Assembly: GCA_009746045.1 (NCBI GenBank)
Contig: RPFO01000041.1
Location: 8,716,348-8,780,347, forward strand
Direction of reading: 5' to 3'
Source: Mesostigma viride
Lineage: Eukaryota > Streptophyta > Mesostigmatophyceae > Mesostigmatales > Mesostigmataceae
Length of the DNA stretch: 64,000 nt
Shown: positions 1-11,000 of the stretch, in pieces
Layout of the letters: each line of letters starts with the position of its first letter
How positions within the stretch are numbered: the stretch's first letter is position 1
Translations under genes and position numbers: made by a program
The notes under the pieces: generated by a model
Databases searched by the model: none
What the model was told of the DNA's origin: nothing
Seen by the model: the letters and a program-made list of their open reading frames with translations, nothing else

Positions 1-1405
1 CAGCTGCTCAGATTGATGTTTGTCCTCAAGCTCAAGGAGGTTGATGGTGTCCAGGTGCCACATGTCAGACCAGTTGTAACCGAGTATCATGGCACTGGCC
101 AGTTGTTAGATGAGGAGCTCTATACTCCAGGGATGCTGCATGACACGTGGAGGATTCTGCTGTGTATATTTCTGTCTTTTCTGGTTAAGGGTGTGCCCTA
201 TAGCTCTGTGCTGATTGATTTCAAGAGGGCTTTTCTCAAGGGTGACCAAGATCAGGCTAGGCAGACTTGGAGAGATATCCCTCCTTTCTTTGTGACTGTA
301 CCTGCTGTATGGAGAGCAGAGATAAAGGCCAGGTACCTGAGAATTCTGAAAGGGTTGGAAGGTCTCAGGTCCAGTCCCATTATCTGGAGAAAGAGCCTAG
401 AGAAATTCTTGAAGAATACTTGTGGGTTTTCTGTGTCTCCAGTGGATCCCTGTTTGTTCCAAGGGTCCACAATGGCCTTCCTGTCTTTGCCTCACTGCAT
501 GGTGATGACCTGCATCTCATAGGTCCACCAGACTGGGTTGAGGCTGTCTTGGCTAAGATCCAGAAGCGGTTTGAGCTGGGTAAGATACAGCACATGGTGG
601 AGAATGAGCCTATGGTCTTCTGTGGCATGCAGGCTACGTTGTTCCAAGCCAAGGGCTCGTGGTTCATCAGGATGGAGGGTGGTAAGGACTACCCACAGCA
701 GATTGTAGATGCATTGCAGGAGCCCATCACGCAGGCTAGGTGTGCTACCATCAGGGGCATGCTGGCATGGCTTGCAAGTATATGTGCCCCTGACTTGCTG
801 GTTCTGAGTCGACTTACTGATTCCCAGCTGGTTGAGGTGGGTGCTGAGAGTGTGGTGCAGGCTGTCATGATGTCTCCCCCTCTCATACTGGGTCCTGTGG
901 ATTTGTACAAGCCCCTTGACATGGTTCTCTATGTGGACAGTTCTATGGATAATAGGAAGGTCACAGAGGTCAGGGGCGGGCAGCAGCATTAGTTACCCTG
1001 GAGCAAGATCACACCTCACTTGTTACCTGGTACAGTCGGTTGCAGAACAGGGTTACACCCAGCAGTGATATTGCTGAGTGCAGGGCAATCTGTGAAGGGC
1101 TGCATACTGCTCTTTACTTGAGGGAGCTCTTCTACCAGCTATGTCAAGTGGCTTCCTGTAGGTTGCAGCTGCACACACTGGTGAGGACTGATAGCATGGG
1201 CATGGTGCAATTTGTGCACAGGCAGCTGGCCAGGAGCAGGGACCTTGACTACTTGTTGCTCAAGGAGATGTCCTACCTAGCTCACATTGAACATGTGCCT
1301 GGTGTGGACAACCCTGCAGATGCCCTCACCAAGCTGGAGGAGAAGGCGGAGAGGCAGTACCCCCTGCTCCGTGGGCTCATGGACCCCTTACACGGGCGGC
1401 CATAG
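1..1405 (+). pseudogene. Copia-like pol fragment (RT-RNase H), family C, frameshifted
   Basis: This is the C-terminal part of a retrotransposon polyprotein: reverse transcriptase followed by RNase H. Visible RT landmarks are the HVRPVV block, the motif A region with DFKRAFL, GLEGLRSSPIIW, and a catalytic box reading LHGDD instead of the usual YVDD. RNase H acidic residues occur in YVDSSMD, AECRAI and RTDSMGM, and the end carries the copia-type signature NPADALTKL. The reading frame breaks at about 455-470 and again at about 975-985 (loss of one base in a G-rich run), so the copy is dead. It is the same family as the intact pol at the right edge of the window, which keeps these residues in one frame. 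The 5' part lies outside the window. Confidence 0.85.
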
Positions 1406-3060
1406 AGACCAGGCCTTGCTTCAGCTTGGGTGTCCCCAGTGGGCTGCTTGACCAAAGTACCAAGTGGTGACTGGTGCTTACTGGTTGACAGCCGGTCCTT
1501 CAGGGTTAGGTACACCCTCCTGGACAGGAGTTGGTGTGGAATGTCACTCCTACCAGCTGAGAATCATGCCTGGCCCTCCCCATGGGGTTCAGAAGAGTCG
1601 CCAGGACTTAAGTCGACGCCTTTGGCCTCAAACAGTTAGGCCATGCAAGGGCAACCCGAATGTTGGTTCTTACAGGTTGCTGTATATATGTTTTCTAGTG
1701 CTTGTTTCCAACCTGTTGCTAATAAAGAACCTGGTTGTGTGACCATGTGGAACATGGTTGCCAGGGGCCACATTCTGGGTTATATAATGCTTGAATAAAA
1801 CATAATCATGTCATGTCATTCTCATGTTGTTCTCATGGTTGTAATGTTTCTCTTGTGTAAAGTTCCAGGTCACCTATAAACCTGGAGGTTGGGGTGGGGT
1901 TCAATTCCCCAGCAGAGCCACAGCCTGGCATGAGTGATTCCTGGGCTTAACACCCAGTGAAGACATGGGCTCCCCAATAAGGCAGTATTTGCATAGGTGC
2001 TACCTGAGTCTCTTTGAGCATAAAAGGGAAAGGCTGGCCAAGGCGGGCGCCATAAGAACGGGCGCCTGTGATAACTGTGAAAGATCAGGAACTCACAATA
2101 GTACGTTCTTGGCATCCTGTAATCCCAGCCATTGGACTAGGTAATGTGCCTTGACTTTAATCTAGCACCAAGTTCCCAAGGAAAGGTTGGGAGCTGACCA
2201 AGGGGTCAGGGGATAACCTGGGGTGACCTCTGATTCACTGGCCAGTACACCTAGCCTGGTCCAAGGGCAGATATGTTGTTACCCAAAGGAGGCAGGAACC
2301 TGGGCCCTCAAAGGTCTGATCAACCTCAAGGGACCAAGCGGTCTGTGGCTGAGTGGGCACAAGCAAGGTTAGGTTGTTTCAAGCTGGTCCAGCTCCAAAA
2401 GAAGAAAGGGTTGGAGTTAGCATTTTGGGCAACCAATATGCTAAGTGGATGCAGTTTGGAAAGACCTTTCCAACGCCGTGCTGACCGCCTGAAACAGACA
2501 AGGGACGAGAAAGATATGAGGTCCCGAAGTCCTAGCCGTCCGTGGCCGACTAGGGTACAGTCCTCTGGTATAGTGGACAGGACACGTGGCAGGCCGTGCC
2601 TGCACAGGCTTAGCCTGACTATCACGTGACTGTGGTCCACGTAGACCAGAGGAGCAGCAGCCTGTGACTGGTGGACTACAGGAACTGGCACAGGTCTGCA
2701 AGGATACTAGGCCTTGCAGGTTTGTGACAGGTCCTGTACTTCCTAGGTTGCAGAGTCTAGGCAAATCCAGTTCGTCCTGGCTCTGCACTGATGCCAGTGG
2801 ACGTTGAGGATTTGCTTGCATGCCTGCACGTGCCTCGTCACGCCGATGGGAACGAGGAACAACGCAAAGGATATAGCTTGGTCATGGGGATGGCCAGCTA
2901 TCTTGGCAAGCACGAACCGAGGCTCTCACATTGGACGTGGAGACGCTCACCGTGGTCGTGGCTTGGTGCACGGGTTAAAAGGTTGCTGCCTTGCAACTTT
3001 GGCTCATCCCGTTGGGTGTGTGAGAGACCAGGAACTCACAGTTCTGGCTGCTCGCTAACT
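1406..3060 (+). repeat. 3' untranslated region and LTR-like sequence of the family-C element
   Basis: No credible gene is seen here. After the pol stop the sequence has AATAAA signals near 1720 and 1794. Segments resemble, in reverse orientation, the region next to the family-C copy at 60.8-62.2 kb: the paired GGGCGCC blocks near 2045-2065 match a pair near 61,810-61,840, and blocks near 2395-2490 (AAGAAAGGGTTGGAGTTA and the TTTCCAACGCCG stretch) match 61,240-61,345. Exact LTR borders could not be fixed. The short ORFs here are not supported. Confidence 0.45.
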
Positions 3061-4075
3061 TGTCATGCACATGGAAGGGGGGGACACCTATTTCATAGTC
3101 AAGGATAGGTTCAGCAAGGTTACCTACATTGAGCCGCTGCCCCACATGTTTGAGGCTGACCTGCACAGGGCTATCAAGATCAGCCTGGCTTTCTTTCATC
3201 CCGTAGTGGAGCTCATGCTAGACCAGCAGTTCCGCTGTGTGCAAGGTTTGCCGGGGATGGAGGCCGTGGTCATCGTGGGGCGTGAGGATCACGGCAATAT
3301 GGGCATGATAGATCGCACTGTAAGCTATGTCAAGACTGTGGCAGCCAAGCGACAGGATAACCCACATGGCAAATCCTACGCGGTCAAGACGGCGTGGTGC
3401 AAGGAGCTCATGCATGTGTGCAACCATAGGCACGTGCTCGATGTCAAGGGCTTTGGGCTAGTCACGCCTCGGGGGCTGTCAGCGGGCACCTACTCACCCG
3501 AGGTAGTAGAGGCATACCAACAGCATCTGCAGGATACCGCCGCCAAGCTGCGGCTCAAGGATGCCACGCTGCCTGATTTGTCTAGCGCTTTTGAGGTCGG
3601 GCAGTTGGTCATGTTCCACAAGGAGAGCTCGCCCAGCGGCAAACGGGGCACCATGCAGGGTCCTGGGGCCATCACAAAGTTAGACTGGCCGCTGCGGGTC
3701 ATAGACATAGAGTGGAATGATCGGGTGTATAGGGTACCATGGGCATCGGTGGCAGGCTATAAGCAAGGGGATGGCATGGAGAGTGAGCTGGCAGCCAACA
3801 GGGCACTGGGGTGGGTAGTGAAGGATAATGCGCCTGTCGTAGCATCTGAGGTGGTACCCCACGGGTCGCTCCCAGGGGCAGACACAGCTACACCCCCCCC
3901 CTCCCCTGGGCCCCAATATGACCCCGTGGATGGGTGGGATGAGGATGGGGTGGGTTTGACGGGACCTAGTGCACGTAGTGACTCACCTCCTGTGCTAGCC
4001 ACGGATAATGTGGGAGGCCCGCCTAGCGTGGCCTCGCCGGAGGGTCAGGGTCCTGCCCATGCGCCTCGCCCACCT
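3061..4075 (+). pseudogene. Family-A copia-like pol, integrase part (5' truncated)
   Basis: Integrase core of a copia-like polyprotein, beginning abruptly at VMHMEGGDTYFIVKDRF. The zinc-finger region and the first catalytic aspartate seen in the complete copy at 30.8-34.5 kb are missing. The second acidic residue lies in MLDQQF and the third in GMIDR, where most integrases have glutamate; 29 residues separate them, exactly as in the complete copy. A linker rich in Pro, Gly and Asp follows. The frame is cut at 4,076 by a foldback element flanked by the duplicated pentamer CACCT (4,071-4,075 and 4,960-4,964). Downstream of that insert the same frame continues only to a TAG near 5,085. Confidence 0.8.
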
Positions 4076-4959
4076 AGTTACGTTAAATAGTGACGGAACC
4101 TTTTTGCCGCCTGAGGCAAATCGGTCCGTAACACTATTTTGCCCGGAATAACCACTTCCGAGCACCCAAGTTAATTCGGCCGAATTAACTTGGGTGCTCG
4201 GAAGTGGTTATTCCGGGCAAAATAGTGTTACGGACCGATTTGCCTCAGGCGGCAAAAAGGTTCCGTCACTATTTAACGTAACTAAAACCTGGCCTCGTGG
4301 AGGGGGGACGAAGAGCCCGAGACATCCGCCTAGGCCGCTGAGCACGCACCACTAAATGCGCCGGAGCTGCCTCAGTGAGGATTCGAACCCCTGACCTCCA
4401 AGGTGCACAGGTTTTAGTTACGTTAAATAGTGTCGGAACCTTTTGCCCACTGAGGCAAATCGGGCCGGAACACTATTTTGCCCGGAATAACCACTTCCGA
4501 GCACCCAAGTTAATTCGGCCGAATTAACTTGGGTGCTCGGAAGTGGTTATTCCGGGCAAAATAGTGTTCCGGCCCGATTTGCCTCAGTGGGCAAAAGGTT
4601 CCGGCACTGTTTAACCTAACTAAAACCCGTGCACCTTGGAGGTCAGGGGTTCGAATCCTCACTGAGGCAGCTCCGGCGCATTTAGTGGTGCGTGCTCAGC
4701 GGCCTAGGCGGATGTCTCGGGCTCTTCGTCCCCCCTCCACGAGGCCAGGTTTTAGTTAGGTTAAACAGTGCCGGAACCTTTTGCCCACTGAGGCAAATCG
4801 GGCCGGAACACTATTTTGCCCGGAATAACCACTTCCGAGCACCCAAGTTAATTCGGCCGAATTAACTTGGGTGCTCGGAAGTGGTTATTCCGGGCAAAAT
4901 AGTGTTCCGGCCCGATTTGCCTCAGTGGGCAAAAGGTTCCGGCACTGTTTAACCTAACT
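4076..4959. mobile_element. Foldback/TIR element, three-hairpin form, TSD CACCT
   Basis: The element begins AGTTACGTTAAATAG and ends with CCTAACT, flanked by 5-bp duplications CACCT. It consists of three hairpins of about 206 bp (each two abutting arms of about 103 bp meeting at TTCGGCCGAA) separated by two spacers of about 128 bp that are inverted copies of each other. The whole is therefore a palindrome centred near 4,518. It has no coding capacity. The same arms form the ends of the 2.1-kb element at 38,486-40,562. It interrupts family-A pol, so it is younger than that retrotransposon copy. Confidence 0.85.
4379..4389 (-). promoter_or_regulatory. Pol III B-box-like sequence in foldback spacer
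   Basis: Read on the minus strand this is GGTTCGAATCC, a perfect match to the tRNA B-box/T-arm consensus. An inverted copy lies at 4,648-4,658 on the plus strand, and a third at 38,787-38,797 (minus) in the related element. No matching D-arm, anticodon arm or acceptor stem is present, so this is not a tRNA gene. It may be a promoter remnant of tRNA/SINE origin. Confidence 0.4.
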
Positions 4960-4964
4960 CACCT

Positions 4965-7123
4965 AGGGACCTGGCTTCAACGGTCACGGCCTTGTGGCGT
5001 GCTCAGGCGCTTAAAGCGAAAACTGCATCAGGGGTGGCTCAGGTCAAAACTCTCTCACAGGGGGTCAGCCTTGTTTCCTACGTGTAGACCGTGGCAGCTG
5101 GTGGCTGTGGACACGCAAGCATCCATGTCTATTATCTCTCGTCGGGCGGCCACCCTGTATCCAGTGCTAGAGTCGCCGTACAAATCGGTGACCGACTTTG
5201 CAGGCACTTCGGCATATCAAGTTACCGGGATGGTGGTGCTGCCGGTGTTGGGCATTGACACGCCGTTTCACGTCGTGGATGGCTACGAGGATGTGGCCTT
5301 GCTGGGCGAACCTTTCGTATCATACCCGGGGTTCTCAGTGTCCACTGACTTGCTGTCGGTCGCGGGGGTGGGCAGCATCCCGCTTCGCGAGTACCACGCT
5401 TCATTGGGGGTGGTGGTAGGGCAGCCCGGCGTCGTGCGGCGCTTACCGATGGCGGCGTTTTCCACACCGCCGCTCGTCCAGTCCATCATTCAGCCTCAGG
5501 ATTGGCACCCGCGCAGCTTCGGCCTCCACTCACACTCACTGGTGGCGGATAGCCCTGTGACGTGGGAGCAACTTGTCCTGGACTGTCAAGATCCTCTCAA
5601 GTTTGCTTTGTGGCGCGACGCGTTCATTCGAGCCAAGGAGCAGTGGCGAGAGCGCGAGGTCTACCGAGGATTGGAGAGTGTGCCAGCCGGGGCCACGCGG
5701 TTGCGGTTGAAGTTCGTGCTCACCTACAAGCCGGACGAGACCAACTCTTCGGTGGTGTTCCGGGTTAGGCCCGTGGTCACGGAGACGATCGAAGGGGTCC
5801 TCCCCGCTGGATGCAAAGGATCTTTATACCCCTGGGCTCAACCATGTTTCGCATCGGCTACTGACGGTCATCTACTTGGGCAAGCGGAACGCGGGCAAGG
5901 ACTACGGGATGTGGTGCGGTGACTTTCAGCGGGCATTCCTCCACAGCGACGCTGGGGTCGCGCAGCAAACATGGCAAGGCACCCGCTACGTGGTGAAGGT
6001 CCCGGTGGTCTGGCAGGATGGCACCATTGGAAGCGAGTATATCGAGCTGTTGACAGGGGTGGAGGGGCTGCAGAGCTCTCCCATAATCTTCCGCATTTCC
6101 GCGGAGGAGGTCTTGCAGAGCTTAGGGGCCACGTACCATCGCACTGATCCTAACTTCTTTGTGGTCCCCACCGGCGTCCCTGGCGAGCCAGCCCTCTTCG
6201 TGTGGCATGGCGATGACTTCAAGCTGGTGGCACCTCGCACATTTGCTACCCAGTTTCTTGCTGCAGTGGCGGCTAAGTTTCCCCTGGGCAGGGCGGTGGA
6301 TCATGAGGAGGGTAAACCCGTGGTGTTTTGCGGCGTGCAGTCTACGTTGCAGCGGGATTCGCGTTCTGGCGAATGGGTCATGCACATGCAGGATAGCCGC
6401 AACTATGTGGTTGACCTGCTGGCCGACCTCCCGTCCCCGCTGTTGGCAACCCATGGGCCCTCGGTTAAGGGCAAGCTCGGGTGGTTGGCGGACACGGTGG
6501 CACCTGATTTGGCAGTGCTCGCTCGCCTGCCTGATGATGTGCTGGAAGGACTAGGGTCCATTCATGTTCGGCGGCAGCTGGCCATGACGCCCGGCATTGT
6601 GCTTTGTGGGCTCGATTGCTCACAGCCGGTGCACCTCGAGATAGTGACGGATGCTAATCTAGAGACGCGCACCGTCAGCCAAGTGCGGGCCCGCATGGGG
6701 GCACTGTTCTTTATCGGCAATGAGGGCCAGCCTGGCATGTTGTTAGATTGGTACTCGCGCTTGCACAGCCGCATTGCCACTAGCCCCAACACGGCTGAAT
6801 GCCGGGGCATTGTTTCAGCTATCTCACATGGCATGTGGCTGCGGTACATGCTGGGTTGGGTATTTGGCTCGTGTGGGTTCACTCTTCACTGGACTAGCAC
6901 GGTGCACACTGACTCACAAAGTTGTTTGGCCTTCCTTGACAATCCCTATGCGCGGTCACAGGACGTTGATTACCTCGTACTCGCTGAGGCGGCCTCCTGC
7001 ATCACGCGTCTCCAGCACATCGCGGATGAACTCAATCCCGCGGACGCACTCACCAAGGAGGCGCGGGAGGCTGCCCCGCAGTACGCAGTGTTGCGCAAGC
7101 GCATGACGATGCAACACCCGTGA
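4965..7123 (+). pseudogene. Family-A copia-like pol, protease-RT-RNase H part
   Basis: Continuation of the polyprotein after the foldback insert. A retropepsin-like block comes first (VAVDTQASMSIIS, then ALLGEPFVSYPGF as the hydrophobic-Gly motif), followed by RT (FRVRPVVTE, GDFQRAFLHSD, GVEGLQSSPIIF, catalytic VWHGDDFKLV) and RNase H (VTDANLETR, AECRGIV, HTDSQSCL, NPADALTKEA). An in-frame TAG near 5,085 and a single-base frameshift near 5,795-5,800 disable the copy; from 5,876 to the stop at 7,121-7,123 the frame is clean. The complete relative at 30.8-34.5 kb has the same order, so the protease lying downstream of integrase is not an artefact of this copy. Confidence 0.85.
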
Positions 7124-7619
7124 GCCACACAGGGTTACGGCTCGGGCGCTTTATGAATACAGCCATAACTCACCCTGTGTTGCTACTATCATTCACGGGT
7201 CTCGTGGTAGTAGTTTTTTTTGCTTGTCCCGACCATACCCTAGCCACGTTGGACGGTGCCTTGGGCCCGTCGGCGGGTCACTGGTCCTAATAAAATGGGT
7301 CACCTTTTTTTCTGGTGGCATAGTTGGTTTTTTTTTTTCTCGATACTTATTACATCACTATTCATGTGTGATCACAAGGGCGCGGGTCGATACCGTGGTG
7401 ATTTTGACGGCCTTGAGGCCCCCTTGAGTTCCCTACCTTAGAGGGTTTTGTATGGTCTGCATTTGATGTAATTATTTTGATATTTAATCAAAGAACAAAA
7501 GAGTATGTCGGAGTTGAGTAACTCTAGAGCCCTAGGATCTGGCTCTAAGTTCCCCATGTCCGTCCGCACGCCTTCCGCTAGCGTCCGCTAAGCCGCCGGC
7601 TATAATCCGGCGGTCCGAT
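7124..7619 (+). repeat. Family-A 3' region and first part of 3' LTR, interrupted at 7,619
   Basis: From about 7,257 onward this matches, inverted, the sequence 51,979-52,333. The LTR may begin at AGTT near 7,212, which would agree with the AGTT..AACT ends of the other family-A LTRs, but this is not proven. The LTR is broken after ...GGTCCGAT by the CACTA element and resumes at 25,419 with ATGCGGTCG. No gene is seen. Confidence 0.7.
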
Positions 7620-7985
7620 CACTAGGAAGTCAGATCTGAGATTTTTCTCAGTTTTTCTCAGTTTTCTCAGTTTTCTCAGGAAGGCTGCCTGAGATTTCCT
7701 GAGATTTCCTGAGATGTCCTGAGATTTCCTGAGATTTCCTGAGATCAACTGAGAAAAATCTCAGTTTTCTCAGGAAAACTGAGAAAATCGCCTGAGAAAA
7801 CTGAGAAAACTGAGAAAAAACTGAGATCAGCCTGAGAAAGTCGCCCGGCCTGAGATTTTTTTTTCTCAGGCGCAAAATTTCTCAGGCACCCAGTTTTTTC
7901 TCAGGTTGCTGCCTGAGAAAATCTGAGACTGAGAAAATCTGGGAAACTTAAGGCCTGAGAAAAACTGAGAAACCTTGATGCACAA
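7620..7985. repeat. Left subterminal repeats of outer CACTA
   Basis: Dense direct and inverted copies of TGAGATTTCC and its variants (CTGAGAAAA and complements) start right after the terminal CACTAGGAAGTC. In CACTA elements such repeats bind the accessory transposition protein. The 75-residue minus-strand ORF inside is a by-product of the repeat. Confidence 0.8.
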
Positions 7986-8093
7986 AGAGAAATCGCATTC
8001 ATCACGCAACACGAAAATCGCTTTGATTACAAATTATAATAATTTCATGTGCAGCTGGAGTACAGCTATTCAAGTTTAATAAGAACATCAATT

Positions 8094-11000
8094 TCAGTCA
8101 CTAGACGAGTTGCTACAATCTGCTTCAGCGTAGTTCACTTTTCCATGCGCCCTTGCACTTCTCCTCGTTGGTCCAAGGTTGCCCGGGCTAGGTGCAGCCA
8201 CATTCTTGTGCTGCCTACCCCCTCTCCCCCTCTGCCCCCGCTTCCCCCGCGTAGGTTCAGCCGCATACTCGCGGCCATCGTCACCACGGGCAGAATCAGC
8301 AGCATTTTCTGCTGCAGGCTGCCTACCTCCTCTCCCCTTCTGCCCCCGCTTCCCCCGCCTAGGTTCAGCCGCATACTCGCGGCCATCGTCACCACGGGCA
8401 GAATCAGCAGCATTTTCTGCTGCAGGCTGCCTCCTTCCTCTCCCCCTCCGTCCACGCGTCCCCCGTGCAGGTTTAGACGCTTCGTAGCTGCATGGGTCAT
8501 CACTGTCGCTGCTAGGTGGAGCCACATCCTCTTGGCTACCATTATCACTGCCGCTGCAGATGGAGGAATCAGTTTCTGCTGCAGGCTGCTTACCCCTTCT
8601 CTTCCTCGGTGCAGGCATGCCATCCTCGCTGCCATTGCAACCAATGCTGCCACTGGCAGCATCATCTGCTGAGGCAGCCTTCTTCTTGCTCTTGGAAGCC
8701 TTCTTCTTGCGTTCTTTCAGTTCTTCCAGTGGCACATCAAGCCGTGGACGAGGACGGGCGACAGGCTCAGGGACAAGATCAGCAAACACTCGAGTGCCCT
8801 CCCATGGAAGCTTCAAGGCGCGAGTGAGTTCATTGTATGATGTGCTCCCATCCGCTGCCGACAAATGCCATGGCAGCTTCATATGGACTATCGCCATCTC
8901 AGGCGCATAGGCTGGGTCCAGTACATACCCTACCGAGCTAACACTGCTAGGTAAGACTATTCTAGCATGCCGTGGGGCGTCAACACTGGTAACTGTTGTC
9001 AAGTACTCCATGGGACGGTCCACCACGTGTGAAGAGTGAAAAAGACTGACTTTAAAAAGTATCTGCCTTCTCCATGTCCCCACCGGCTTTTGCAGTGTCG
9101 TGTGCAGAATGTGAGTAACATACCCATACTGCACCCCACCACTACCGTCATGGACCGCAACGCCTGAGTTCTGGTGGCGCTTGGTCGCTTCGTCAGCACG
9201 CTCTGTCCTATAGTTCACGCCGTACGCCTGGACCGTGTCATGTTCATCAGCTAGTGCCTGGATGCCGAATGCCGCTGCTTTGATCAAGTCAGGCACTAAC
9301 GGCTTGATGTTCTGCCCGATCCACCACAGCAGCCAGGCGATGTCGGCGCACAGTGGTCGCCTGCACAAGAAAATCCAAACAGCGGGGTAACACTCCATAT
9401 CCGAGAAGTTGGATCAATATATATCAATTCAAGTTGCGAGACTTGCTACTACTACCTTCTCTGCTGCACATGTTAATGCAGATGCAAATGCTAATCATGC
9501 TGCTGATTGTGGTATACTATACACCCTCATGCACCAGTTAAGCACCTGCCAAACATGCTCACTCTGCATGCTAATCAATGCCACGTAAATATGCTGCCCT
9601 TGCTTCAATATTGCCATGCACAAACTCCAAAGGAGAGCAAGGACGACCTTGTCATGCCTAAAAGTGATACAAGCACTCACCAGTAATCTTGGTCCCCATG
9701 ACCTTCAGTGTACACAGCACGTGCCAGCGCATCCCTTATCAACAGGCCGCGTACTTCTTCCAGCTCGGATGCAGTGAAGCGGTGGCTGTCAGGGCGAAGG
9801 CGTTTGCTCAGCATGACCTCTTTGGACAGGTCGTTGTCCAGTATGTCCCAGCAGTGTACGGCGTCTCTTGGCTGGATTAGTGTGAGGCAAAGAAAAGAAG
9901 ACGTAAAATCAGGCTGGGACATGTGCATTACATTTATGTGGCAAAAAATACAATCCAAAAAACATGGACATGCAATGTACAAAAACATAGACTACAGCAG
10001 CGAACTTACAATGCAGGTGTCATCGGCAAAATGCAGCAGGATCCGCAACGCTTCCTGGCTCACGAAAAACTCGGCGATTGAGTGCTCGACGTTCACGTTT
10101 GATAACGCTCCATCGGTACACTGTGCCATCTGCCTTTCACCCCACGCCATGGAGCGGCCCTCAGGGAGACCAGCCCACTGGATCTGCTCACTAAGGTGGA
10201 CTGCCGCGTGAACAGAGCGCGACATCTCCGAAGCTGGCATAACCCGCTCGAGTGCAACAACTGCACGCACCATCAAACGGCCCACGTGAGCCAGCTGTTC
10301 CTGGGTGAGCACCCTACACGAAAAAATGCAGTTGCAGGCAGCAGCCATAAGCAAGAAGGCAGATCGGGCGTCCACGTGCAGCCGCCCTCGGAGCACCACA
10401 GCCAGTAGGTAGCACATGTATTTGATCTTGTCGGTAGTTTTCATGCATTCACTGCCCTTGCCCGACGCAGCGAACCGGCGATAGTCCCCGCTGCAGTAGT
10501 CTGGTAGACAGCTGTACATGGCACCCTCCACGGCTGCAAGCAAGAGTCAAATAAATAGTACATACATAACCAAAGAAAGCGATATGTCAGTTTACGCATG
10601 TTTAAGTTATTTGTTATCAGTGCTTTAAGGGGCAAAACAATTTTTTTTTTTTAATGCAAAGAGGGAGCCCAGCGAATCAGAATCATAATTGGCCTTCTTC
10701 TAACGCAAGAAACATCTTGCAAATGATCCGTACCAGTGCAGGCCTCTTTCTCTGCAGGCGTCAGCTGGCAGGGAGGGTGATGCCTCACGTCCTTCGTAGT
10801 CATCTTGCGCTTATTGCCACGCGCCGCCGCCACCGCCACCTTGGTCTTTGTTATCCATAGCTCCTGGTTGTAGCCCAAAGCTTTCAGCCGCTTTCGGACT
10901 GCGGCGGTAACGGCTTTCCCTGCAAGTGCAGAAGGAATAAAAAGCACACACAGAAAAAACAAAAACATCAACATCTCTGACGTACCCTACACAAGGAAAG

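Noticed and set aside
2273-3108. Small ORFs (70-125 codons) upstream of the family-A integrase fragment
   Set aside because: Overlapping frames on both strands in LTR-like DNA with no motif or homologue elsewhere in the window.
4284-4752. tRNA gene in the foldback spacer
   Set aside because: Only a T-arm/B-box-like segment is present; no D-arm, anticodon arm or paired acceptor stem could be drawn on either strand.
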